64,000 bases of DNA, from NCBI GenBank assembly GCA_964549615.1, contig CAZJVP010000090.1, positions 1-64,000 of the forward strand. Direction: 5' to 3'. The translations under genes were made by a program, and so were the position numbers. Positions 51,198 to 59,152 of this stretch are shown one piece after another. Position 1 is the stretch's first letter, and each line of letters opens with the position of its first letter. The notes below the pieces were generated by a model, which saw only the letters and a list, made by a program, of their open reading frames with translations, was not told the DNA's origin and made no database searches. Origin of the DNA: CAYVLA01 sp964549615 [NCBI: uncultured Thermococci archaeon] (lineage in GTDB: Archaea; CAYQAE01; CAYVLA01).

Positions 51198-53324
51198 TCA
51201 CGCATCTTTCCCAACCTCGGCAAGGATCGGGTCAAGCGGACGAAGGATGAGCTCCCCATCGCTTGCCTGTTCGGACAGGAGATCGTGGATCGTGACGGCA
51301 GGGCCCTCGGGAAGCGTCCACCTGACCGTCAGATCGCGCCGAAGCAGGTTGACTGCGTTAAGCAGCCATCGGTCGCCCAGACGGACGTCGAGCCACTCGA
51401 CGCCCCATGCGATCTCACCGGATGAATCTGCGGGGAAGATCGCAGGCCGCCCCAAATGTCTAAGCAGAAACGAGCGCAGCTTCCGAGGATCCAGCCCGGC
51501 CTTAATCGTCGGAGCCCTGGCGAGGGCTGAGGCAACGCTTGCTGGAAGCGGCCTGTCATGCTCGTCGAACTCTGGGGCGTCACCTACGACGATCAGCTTG
51601 CCTCCCCTCCTGGTGAACTCGGCAAGCGTCTTGCCGACCTCGCCCTCGACGTGATGCGCGTTCGTCACGATCAGAACCGGAAGCATCCCCGGTCCCGGAA
51701 CCGCCCCGGCTGCGACGAAGCCTATCCTTCTTCCGGTGAAGTTGAGTGCCTCGTAGACCTTCTTCAGCTCGGTGAGATGGGCATCGTCGTAAACGATCGA
51801 CGCGATCGAGTACACGAGTCCGACGGCCGGCCGCACCCCTTGAAGGGCGGTTACCTCTTCCGAGAACCGCATGAGGTCCAGAGAAGTCTCGCCAACCGCC
51901 CGAACGCATAGGGGCCGGTGCATTATGCTCCCGGCAAAATCGCTTGCCTCATCGTAGGTCCTCTCCCAGACCCATATGGTCGTCGCGCACTGCCCGTGGA
52001 TGGCGCCCTGCCAGAGGGCGGTCCTGACGTGCTTCCAAGGGATCCTTTCCCGTTCCCTATCCTTGATGATGTGGTTCTCGCTGTTGAATACGGGCCTGTT
52101 GGCAAAGGAGCGAAGAAGGTCGTAGAACATGTTCTGCGTGAGCCATTCCTGGGCATACTCATCCCCTTCATGTCTGTACATGCACCAGCAGTCGTTGCCA
52201 TTGACCTGTAAGAGTTGGCAGAACAGCCGAGGGTCAACGCCGTTAGCGATCGCCCGACGGTCGAAGATGGTGGGCATGATCTTGGCGTGGACGGCTATCT
52301 CGGGCGCAATACCATGCACGATCTGGGCCATCCAACGATGCCAGTCTGCGAACCGTTCCTGGTTGAACACACACCACTCATAGTACAGCGGGGTTGGCTG
52401 GACGCAACGCCAGTCCGGGATCGGGAACGCTTCGAAGCTTGGGGCGTCCGTGCGAAGCTTCTCCCTTGCCTCCTTTAGGTTTCCTCCGAAGGCTTTCTGC
52501 AGGTGCGCGGCCCAAAGGGATCTTGTGTACCGATCTTCCGCGCATGTTCGGTAGATGGGCTCGTTCGTAAGGCAGATGCTGTGAAGGGCCGGCTTGTCCT
52601 TCACCCTCGAAATGACCAACCTGATGTGCCGAGCAATCACGTCGCGGGCCTCGGGCGCATCTATGCAGAACTTGATGAATCCCCCTTCGCACCTTGACAG
52701 ATGTGGGTATTGCCTGAACGCCCATTCCGGGAAGTAGTGAGGAGACAAGAGGAGGCATATCGAGACGTTGTGCTCGGCCGCGCGGTCAAAAGTCTCAAGG
52801 ACCCCCTCAAGCCTTCGGGTCTCCATTTCCTTCGGCCCGACGACGGTCGAGCTGGGGCCGATCTCGATCTGGATGACGTTGACCCCGTACTCATCGAACT
52901 TGGGAAGATCCCTCCTCACCTGATCGAAATGTCCGTATCCCGTGAATATGATCGGGGAGATCTCGTTGCTGCCGTCCGGCCACCTACGCATAGCCTGGAA
53001 ATGCCCGTCCCGAACCGCGATCTTGGAGGTCCGGAACTTGGGAACCGTTGGAGGAGTTGAGCGCCCGTCAAGAAAGGCGCGGATCTGGGACCTTGCATCG
53101 GCCAAGATCCAAAAGAGCTCTTCGGCTGTTGTCTGGGCCCTAGAGAACTCGCCGTGAGAGAGGTCCTGAAGCCCGTATGGGATGAAGTCCTTCAGGACCC
53201 TCAGAGCTAGCTTCTGGTAGGCAAGGTTGAGGCCATTTTGCTCAAGGTGGGCGAGCTCGCGCTCCAGATCGTTTGTCTCCCTTTGCAGGCGGGCGAACTG
53301 TTCGGGTAGATCTCCTGTCGCCAT
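51198..53324 (-). CDS. GH42-like beta-galactosidase-type glycoside hydrolase
   Basis: This 708-residue protein starts with a helical segment (about 10-90). A GH42-like TIM barrel follows, with acid/base Glu255 in CLTNEP and the probable nucleophile in FNSENHI near residue 430, each next to Asn as in clan GH-A. The C-terminal half has a trimerisation-like domain with a GATase-like fold (LPVLIVTNAHHVEGEVGKTLAEFTRRGGKLIVVGD) and a final beta-sandwich. There is no signal peptide, so it probably cleaves imported oligosaccharides. A TATA-like CAATATAACA (about 53353-53362, minus) lies about 31 nt before ATG 53324, inside the end of the upstream gene. Substrate unknown. Confidence 0.82.
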   Translation of the reverse strand: MATGDLPEQFARLQRETNDLERELAHLEQNGLNLAYQKLALRVLKDFIPYGLQDLSHGEFSRAQTTAEELFWILADARSQIRAFLDGRSTPPTVPKFRTSKIAVRDGHFQAMRRWPDGSNEISPIIFTGYGHFDQVRRDLPKFDEYGVNVIQIEIGPSSTVVGPKEMETRRLEGVLETFDRAAEHNVSICLLLSPHYFPEWAFRQYPHLSRCEGGFIKFCIDAPEARDVIARHIRLVISRVKDKPALHSICLTNEPIYRTCAEDRYTRSLWAAHLQKAFGGNLKEAREKLRTDAPSFEAFPIPDWRCVQPTPLYYEWCVFNQERFADWHRWMAQIVHGIAPEIAVHAKIMPTIFDRRAIANGVDPRLFCQLLQVNGNDCWCMYRHEGDEYAQEWLTQNMFYDLLRSFANRPVFNSENHIIKDRERERIPWKHVRTALWQGAIHGQCATTIWVWERTYDEASDFAGSIMHRPLCVRAVGETSLDLMRFSEEVTALQGVRPAVGLVYSIASIVYDDAHLTELKKVYEALNFTGRRIGFVAAGAVPGPGMLPVLIVTNAHHVEGEVGKTLAEFTRRGGKLIVVGDAPEFDEHDRPLPASVASALARAPTIKAGLDPRKLRSFLLRHLGRPAIFPADSSGEIAWGVEWLDVRLGDRWLLNAVNLLRRDLTVRWTLPEGPAVTIHDLLSEQASDGELILRPLDPILAEVGKDA

Positions 53325-53341
53325 GGTTTTCGGGTCAACCC

Positions 53342-54946
53342 TTAGGGCCTGTTATATTGATTTGGCAAACCGGTAGGGGGATCGCAGTTCTGGGCCCCTT
53401 CCTTGTCGCAGAGACCTCTCGCATATATGCGAACATCCCTCAGAGATCCCTTGAAGTAGTCGTGCTCCCCGAATCCTATCATCAAGGGTCTAGAGTTGGT
53501 TACGTTCACCCTCCGGCTCCCGAGCTTCTCACGGGCGACGGTCCTTCCGTTCACCAGCAGGCAGAGCTCCCGCGACCGTCTTACGGCAACGATGTGCTGC
53601 CAACCGGCCTTAAGCTCCCAGTCGTGCGTCACGCAGCACCCGGCAGTCAGGGAGTGAACATGGCCGGAGGGGAGGGTCCCGCAGAACAATTTCCCTCTGA
53701 ACACCGCCATCGACCATGCCCTCCTGTATTTGACGCCCGGCGTGGCATCCAGCTGGCCCACGTCCACCCAATCGCGCCCGCCGTCGTACCTGTAGACGCG
53801 GGCCGAGGGCAGGGTCCCTGCGTATAGCTTCCCGTTGAAAACAGCCATCCCCATGACCTCCATTTCCTCGCCCAGCCTGCCGCAGTCCTGCCATCCATCC
53901 CCGGACATTCTGAACACCCTCCCGGAGGGCCAGGTGCCCACGCAAAGGCTTCCGCGGTGTATGGCAAACGAATAGGTCTGAGTGTTCCCAGGAGGAGTCC
54001 CGCAATCGGACCAAGAGGAGCCACCCTCGTAGCGGTAGACGCCGCCTCGCTCGGCGTCCCAACCTGACCCGTATAGGTGTCCGCGGTACACGGTGAGCGC
54101 TTCGACCCGACCGCCGGGGTTCCCGCAGTCCGTCCACTCCCTTGCTGCCTCATACCTGAACAGGCCGGCAGGAGCGTACATGGACGAGGCGTAGAGCCTG
54201 CCGGAGAACACGGCGAGCCCACCGATCGCCTCGCCCCGGCCGACCTTGCCACAGTCGGTCCAACTCCTTCCGCCCTCGTAGCGAAAGACCCTTCCCCCGG
54301 GCGTCATATTCTCTGACTCAGGCAATGCCGACCCGGATGAGCGGTAGTGGGACGCAGCAGCATACAGCTTCCCATCGTACACGGCCAAAGATGTGATGGC
54401 GTTGCTCGGATGAGGGCTTCCGCAGTCGATCCAGGTCGTCCTGCCGGCGTAGCGATAGACGTGTCCGCGTTGCTCCTCACCGATCTCGAACGTGCCGGCG
54501 TACAGCCCGCCCCGGTACACGCACAGGGACCAGACTAGGACGGCTTGGCCTGGACGCCCGCAGTCAGCCCACTTCGGTGCTAGACCGGCATCGACTCCGA
54601 AGAAGAGGTTCCTGTAGTTTGGCTGGGACGAGACCACGCCATGGAGGTTCAGAATCGAAATGTTGAATCCCGTCCGCGACTCGGGGTCGTACTTGGTAAG
54701 GATGTCCCCCAACGCGTCATCCAGCTTGGCGTCGGTATGAACCCAAGCGGCGATGGAGAACTCGCCTTCACCCAGGTGCAGGAACGCGTCATCCGGAACC
54801 TCGACGTAGGAGTCGACGCCGGTGAACCTGGCGCCACTAGGAGCCAATTCGACCCCACGGCAAACCCCGTGGTTATCATTACCTGAGGAATCCTTGCAAT
54901 CGCCCTGCAGCCTCCACCGGCCAACCATATCGTCTTCCAAGTCCAT
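53342..54946 (-). CDS. LamG domain interrupted by a seven-bladed beta-propeller
   Basis: This 534-residue protein has an unusual layout. A LamG/concanavalin-like opening (about 5-115: VGRWRLQGDCKDSSGNDNHG, FTGVDSYVEVPDD, EFSIAAWVHTD) is followed by seven repeats (about 120-420). Each repeat holds a WxDCG-type element (KWADCG, TWIDCG, SWTDCG, EWTDCG, SWSDCG, GWQDCG, DWVDVG) and a VYxGxLYxGT strand, so a seven-bladed propeller is likely. The rest of the LamG fold then resumes (WQHIVAVRRS, CLLVNGRTVA, RPLMIGFGEHDYFKGSLRDVRIYARG). No signal peptide is visible. It probably binds carbohydrate. It precedes the GH42-like gene by 17 nt on the same strand. Confidence 0.8.
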   Translation of the reverse strand: MDLEDDMVGRWRLQGDCKDSSGNDNHGVCRGVELAPSGARFTGVDSYVEVPDDAFLHLGEGEFSIAAWVHTDAKLDDALGDILTKYDPESRTGFNISILNLHGVVSSQPNYRNLFFGVDAGLAPKWADCGRPGQAVLVWSLCVYRGGLYAGTFEIGEEQRGHVYRYAGRTTWIDCGSPHPSNAITSLAVYDGKLYAAASHYRSSGSALPESENMTPGGRVFRYEGGRSWTDCGKVGRGEAIGGLAVFSGRLYASSMYAPAGLFRYEAAREWTDCGNPGGRVEALTVYRGHLYGSGWDAERGGVYRYEGGSSWSDCGTPPGNTQTYSFAIHRGSLCVGTWPSGRVFRMSGDGWQDCGRLGEEMEVMGMAVFNGKLYAGTLPSARVYRYDGGRDWVDVGQLDATPGVKYRRAWSMAVFRGKLFCGTLPSGHVHSLTAGCCVTHDWELKAGWQHIVAVRRSRELCLLVNGRTVAREKLGSRRVNVTNSRPLMIGFGEHDYFKGSLRDVRIYARGLCDKEGAQNCDPPTGLPNQYNRP

Positions 54947-55080
54947 CGCAGCTCACCCGGTATTGCCCCCGGCTTCTTCCATCGAGGAACTCTGCGCGAA
55001 CGATGAACACAGCCTTTCGGGATGGCCATGCCGACGCGGCCAACCCTGATCCCCACCTCGGACGAAACGCGGGATCATGC

Positions 55081-55500
55081 CTAGAACACTTGAACGTTGA
55101 CCAAGGTCGGCAACTTGCGCTTGAGCCTCTGGACTTCATAACCATAAAGGTAGCTGCGCGGTTCTATCTCCAAGATGCCGAAGATGATCTTGGACTGCTT
55201 CCTTTCCATTTCGCCTCCCGCGTCCACCCCGATCAGTTGGTAGAAATCCGATCCTAGTTGCTGGGCTGGCGCTAGGTAGATGGGAAGCGAGAGGCCTTGA
55301 AGTTCATCCTTGCCCAGGAGTGCCACCACCTTGTCGAGATCCCTTCGATCGACCGCGAACTCGGTTCCGTCCCTGGATGTGAAATGAGGCTTTGGCTCGC
55401 CGAGGAGAACCAAGATCGGCTTGGCCAACGGCATCGAAAGCCTTGAGCGACGCCTCTCAAACTCGATGGCCTTCTGGAGCTTCTCGAATCCTTCGCCCAC
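55081..55500 (-). CDS. UPF0216/DUF61 family archaeal protein
   Basis: This 139-residue protein matches the archaeal UPF0216 (DUF61) pattern: a helical start (FEKLQKAIEFERRRSRL), then KPHFTSRDGTEFAVDRRDLDKVVALL, LSLPIYLAP, KIIFGILE and the terminal LYGYEVQRLKRKLPTLVNVQVF. No function is established for the family. GTG 55500 is chosen because the conserved region starts there; the frame continues upstream with Arg- and Cys-rich sequence unlike the family. It diverges from the radical SAM gene at 55761. Confidence 0.75.
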   Translation of the reverse strand: MGEGFEKLQKAIEFERRRSRLSMPLAKPILVLLGEPKPHFTSRDGTEFAVDRRDLDKVVALLGKDELQGLSLPIYLAPAQQLGSDFYQLIGVDAGGEMERKQSKIIFGILEIEPRSYLYGYEVQRLKRKLPTLVNVQVF

Positions 55501-55760
55501 ATCGATCGCTCGTCTCCGGCAAAGATAACTTTCGCTCAAGCGCGGCCAAGCTCGGCGACATCCATTCCGGCATCTGACCCGGCTTCCTTCCGCCTCATAA
55601 CCAAGGTGGCGCAGTGACGGACGCGGCAAGGGCGGGCAGACATCGCAGGCCTTCCCAGGGACACGAGGCGCGAGGTCGATGGCGGCAGCGTGCCCGCCAC
55701 GATGTGGCCGATTGGAGCACATTATTCTTTAACGCATCCGCTCTGCTGTAGCTGAGGCCA

Positions 55761-56495
55761 ATGCGCGGAAGACTGAGACTTGGGGACTACCTCGCGCCTA
55801 CAACGGTTGACTGGCCGGGAAAATGCGCGATGATAGTGTGGTTTGCCGGCTGCAACTTCAGGTGCCCCTACTGCCAGAATGCGAGCATCGTCCCCCCGGG
55901 GTCGGGTAGGGATTGTCCAATTGACGAGCTTAAGTCCGCGATAGACGAAAACGTGATCTGGATCGACGGCGTGGTCTTCTCAGGCGGCGAGCCTACGCTG
56001 CAGGAACGGGCCCTCATGGAGCTCTCAGCCCACGTGAAGGAGAAAAAAAGGGGCGTTTTGGTGGACACCAATGGGTCAAGGCCTACAGTGTTGGAGACGA
56101 TGCTGAACGAGGGCTTGGTAGACCACGTGAGCCTGGATCTGAAGGCGTCCCCGGAGAGGTACCCGCAGGTGACGGGCGCAGTCGAGGGTGCGGCTGCGAG
56201 GGTCCTGGAATCGCTCGAGCTGTCGCTCGAATCGAAGGCCGTCACCGAGGTCCGGACGACGGTGGTTCCCGGGCTGGTGGGCGCGAAGGACATAGAGTCG
56301 ATCGCAAAGCTGGCGAAGGAGTGCGACGTGTACTACCTCCAACAGTTCCGTCCCGAGGGCGACCTACTCGACAAGTCCCTCGTGTCGGTGAGACCTCCCA
56401 CGCACAGGGAGCTGGTCCGGCTCGGAGCGATCGCCAAGAGGTACGTCGCCAAGGTGGGCGTCAAGACCAGGGAGTTCGGGGTGCAGTACATCTAG
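55761..56495 (+). CDS. radical SAM protein, anaerobic reductase-activating (NrdG/PflA) type
   Basis: This 244-residue radical SAM enzyme has the cluster motif CNFRCPYC (Cys31, Cys35, Cys38) and SAM-binding SGGEP (about 75-79). It resembles archaeal activases annotated for anaerobic ribonucleotide reductase or pyruvate formate-lyase: DYLAPTTVDWPGKCAMIVWFAGC, then VDTNGSRPTVLE and LQQFRPEG. The protein it activates is not in the window. A TATA-like TTCTTTAACG (about 55725-55734) lies 31 nt before ATG 55761. It implies anaerobic or low-oxygen metabolism. Confidence 0.85.
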   Translation: MRGRLRLGDYLAPTTVDWPGKCAMIVWFAGCNFRCPYCQNASIVPPGSGRDCPIDELKSAIDENVIWIDGVVFSGGEPTLQERALMELSAHVKEKKRGVLVDTNGSRPTVLETMLNEGLVDHVSLDLKASPERYPQVTGAVEGAAARVLESLELSLESKAVTEVRTTVVPGLVGAKDIESIAKLAKECDVYYLQQFRPEGDLLDKSLVSVRPPTHRELVRLGAIAKRYVAKVGVKTREFGVQYI

Positions 56496-56559
56496 GCTTC
56501 CAAGGGCCACAGCAGGCCCATGCCAAACGCTTTTCTGTAACCAGCGATTTCCCTTACCC

Positions 56560-57606
56560 ATGCCGAGGCTGAGAACAAATGAGGTCGTATTCCCGATCAG
56601 CGAGTCGAATCCCAGGAATGGGGAGGGGGACATCGCAGAGCTCAAGGACGGGCGGCTCCTCCTGGCGTACACGGAGTTCTACGGGGGCAGCGCGGACGGT
56701 TCGGCGGCAAGGATTTCGGGCAGGATCTCGGAGGACGGGGGATTCACCTGGGGCCCACCCTTCGTGCTTCAGCCCAACGTCGGAAGGCTGAACGTCATGT
56801 CCGTCAGCTTGGAGCGTCTGAGCTCGGGCGACCTCGGCTTCCTCTACCTTGTGAAAAATGGTCCTGACGACTGCAAGGCCTACCTCCGGAAGTCAAGCGA
56901 CGACGGCGCCAACTGGTCCGAGCCCGTCTGTGCCACCCCTGAGAGGGGATACCACGTGGTGAACAACGACAGGCTGGTGGAGCTGTCGGGGGGCCGGCTC
57001 ATCGTCCCGGCGTGCAGCTTCCCCGAGGGAATCCAAGTGTGGCGGAACTGGGCCACGGTTTTCTACTCGGACGATGGCGGCCACAGTTGGCAGAGATCGG
57101 TCTCGGAGCTGGCCGTTGAGGGATCCAAGTCGGGCATGCAGGAACCCGGGGTGGTCGAGCTGAAGGACGGGAGCCTGCTCATGTTCATGAGGTGCGACCT
57201 CGGGTACATCTACCAGTCCAGATCCTTCGACGGCGGGCTGACGTGGTCTGAGCCCCGTCCCACCCAACTCCGCGCGCCGGTCTCCCCGAGTACCCTGAAG
57301 AGGATTCCATCGACAGGCGACCTTCTAGTGATCTGGAACAACCGGGAGAACGCCCCAGAATCGGAGCCATTCTCCCGCAGGACGCCCTTGACCTCGGCCA
57401 TCTCCCAGGACGAGGGCGCGAGCTGGGGTCATTTCCGGGATGTTGAATCGGACCGAACCAGAACCTACTGCTACACGAGCGTCACCTTCGTTGGTGAGAG
57501 GGCCCTCCTATCGTACTACATCTCTGAAAGGCTGCCGCAGGGCGAGAGGGTCCTAGCATCGCTCAAGGTGAAGATCTTGGATCAGAGCTGGTTTTACGGC
57601 AGCTGA
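56560..57606 (+). CDS. sialidase/BNR-repeat protein (five Asp boxes)
   Basis: This 348-residue six-bladed-propeller-type protein has five Asp-box elements: SEDGGFTWG, SSDDGANWSEP, YSDDGGHSWQR, SFDGGLTWSEP and SQDEGASWGH. Its opening LKDGRLLLAYTEFY is typical of BNR/exo-alpha-sialidase-like proteins. There is no signal peptide. Such proteins may cut sialic acid or related sugars, but many BNR proteins act on other glycans. It sits 64 nt after the radical SAM gene and converges with a second BNR gene. Confidence 0.78.
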   Translation: MPRLRTNEVVFPISESNPRNGEGDIAELKDGRLLLAYTEFYGGSADGSAARISGRISEDGGFTWGPPFVLQPNVGRLNVMSVSLERLSSGDLGFLYLVKNGPDDCKAYLRKSSDDGANWSEPVCATPERGYHVVNNDRLVELSGGRLIVPACSFPEGIQVWRNWATVFYSDDGGHSWQRSVSELAVEGSKSGMQEPGVVELKDGSLLMFMRCDLGYIYQSRSFDGGLTWSEPRPTQLRAPVSPSTLKRIPSTGDLLVIWNNRENAPESEPFSRRTPLTSAISQDEGASWGHFRDVESDRTRTYCYTSVTFVGERALLSYYISERLPQGERVLASLKVKILDQSWFYGS

Positions 57607-57656
57607 GGCCATGCCCGCCTTGGCGCAGTTGGCACTGCATGATCGGACATGCACGG

Positions 57657-58796
57657 TCAGAGTAATCTCTCGTAGTCCCGGAGACGATGGAAGGTAATGT
57701 AGTTCGCATCGTGGAAGTTGTGCGCAACCTCGAAGGCTGTTCTGACGAGGATGAGGATGTCGCTTCCGTCGAAGACCCAGTCGGGGTACTGGAAGCCGAT
57801 CTTGCACCCTTTGCCTACCCTCCTTTCGTCTTCCTGGACATACAGCAACACGGCTCGGCGTTTCCAAGAGACCAGATCCTGGGACGAGGAGAGAACAAGC
57901 ACGTTGCGTTGCCACGGGTTCCGACGCACGAACACCTCGTTGGAGATCATCAGGTAACTACCGGTCGTCGCGTCAAACCTTATGACGAACTTTGACATAC
58001 CTCCCGGAAGATCCACGAACCCCGTCCGCGGGCCGAAGCTGAGAGTCGCCCCGTCCTCGGAGACCTTGGTCACGGCCGCCTTGTTCGCGACGGGGACGGA
58101 GTTGACTCTCATCACGTTCCAGATCTGGTCATCGGGGGCCCGGACCACATTCCCCTCAAGCCACCCGGCCCTGCAGGGGCTAAACTCGGGAGGATCGCCG
58201 TCGCGGTCGTACGGAAGCTTGTTGGTCATCTTCCATGACGAAGCCCGGAGCAGGTCGGACTCGGCATCGGCCGAGATGACGGCGGCGTGGAAGCCGGGCC
58301 AACGGCCAAGCACGTTGTCCTCGAAGGCCCGCCAGATCCGTCCGCGATGCTCGAGCACGGGCACAGGAGCGCAGTGGTAGTTCGGCGCCTTCCGCCCCGG
58401 TCCGCCCCGGAACAGGAGACCCGAGCTTTCATCCACCGAGTCGGTCCAATTCCAACCCCCGTCCTTTGACCGGCGGATCACTATGTCGCCGTCATGGGCG
58501 GAACACCCCAAGAGGTAGTTGCAGCCCCGGTAGGTGAAGAGCGAGGACCAGAACGCTCTCCTTATCTCGACGACGGGATTCCATGTTAGTCCGCCGTCCT
58601 CCGAGCGGCAGATCCTCGAGACGAACTCCCTGCGGAACCGGTCCCTCGGGCTGCAAGGGCCGAAGAAGTCATGTGAGGCGATGATGTCGCCATCCTCTGC
58701 CAAGGCTAGGCTGGGGCTTCCGAGGTAGACCCGTGAATCGGCAGGGCTGTACGCGACGACGTGCTCCAGCGGGTTCTCAAACACGGGTTTGAACAC
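57657..58796 (-). CDS. sialidase/BNR-repeat protein, second copy
   Basis: This 379-residue BNR-like protein starts VYLGSPSLALAEDGDIIASHDFFG and has Asp boxes CRSEDGGLTWNPV and RRSKDGGWNWTDS, with WKRRAVLLYVQEDE and SDILILVRTAFE further on. It is only distantly similar to the neighbour at 56560-57606 (five Asp boxes there, two clear ones here). No signal peptide is visible. The start is GTG 58796; GGATAAGTTG on the minus strand (about 58823-58832) is about 32 nt upstream. Substrate unknown. Confidence 0.75.
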   Translation of the reverse strand: MFKPVFENPLEHVVAYSPADSRVYLGSPSLALAEDGDIIASHDFFGPCSPRDRFRREFVSRICRSEDGGLTWNPVVEIRRAFWSSLFTYRGCNYLLGCSAHDGDIVIRRSKDGGWNWTDSVDESSGLLFRGGPGRKAPNYHCAPVPVLEHRGRIWRAFEDNVLGRWPGFHAAVISADAESDLLRASSWKMTNKLPYDRDGDPPEFSPCRAGWLEGNVVRAPDDQIWNVMRVNSVPVANKAAVTKVSEDGATLSFGPRTGFVDLPGGMSKFVIRFDATTGSYLMISNEVFVRRNPWQRNVLVLSSSQDLVSWKRRAVLLYVQEDERRVGKGCKIGFQYPDWVFDGSDILILVRTAFEVAHNFHDANYITFHRLRDYERLL

Positions 58797-59152
58797 TCAC
58801 GGAACCTGCCCTGCATTCGGTCAACTTATCCTGAGAGGCGCGAGGGCGACTAGGGCGAATAAAGATTTGTTTCTTGCTCCGGGTCGGGTCCGCACGATAC
58901 TAGGCAAGATATAGTTGGTCCTGCAGCCCTCAGAGAGTCCCCCTGTCCGAGCTTTGGAGAATAACCTCCTGGACGTCGCTTCCATCTTCATCCACCTGCT
59001 CCCTAAATGCGGGTTTCAGCTTATCCGGCTTATAGGCGGAGCTCTTACTGACAAGCGTTACCGGTCGGAGGTCGGAAGCGTCTCAGGCGCATGCCGGGAC
59101 ATCCGGGTGGAGCTGTTCGACAGCCGCCGGTTCGAGGGAAGATATGTAAGAG
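58797..59152. other. intergenic between BNR and glycosidase genes
   Basis: I see no supported gene. It contains promoter-like A/T patches (AATAAAGATTTG about 58859; CAAGATATAGTTGG about 58906). Confidence 0.4.
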
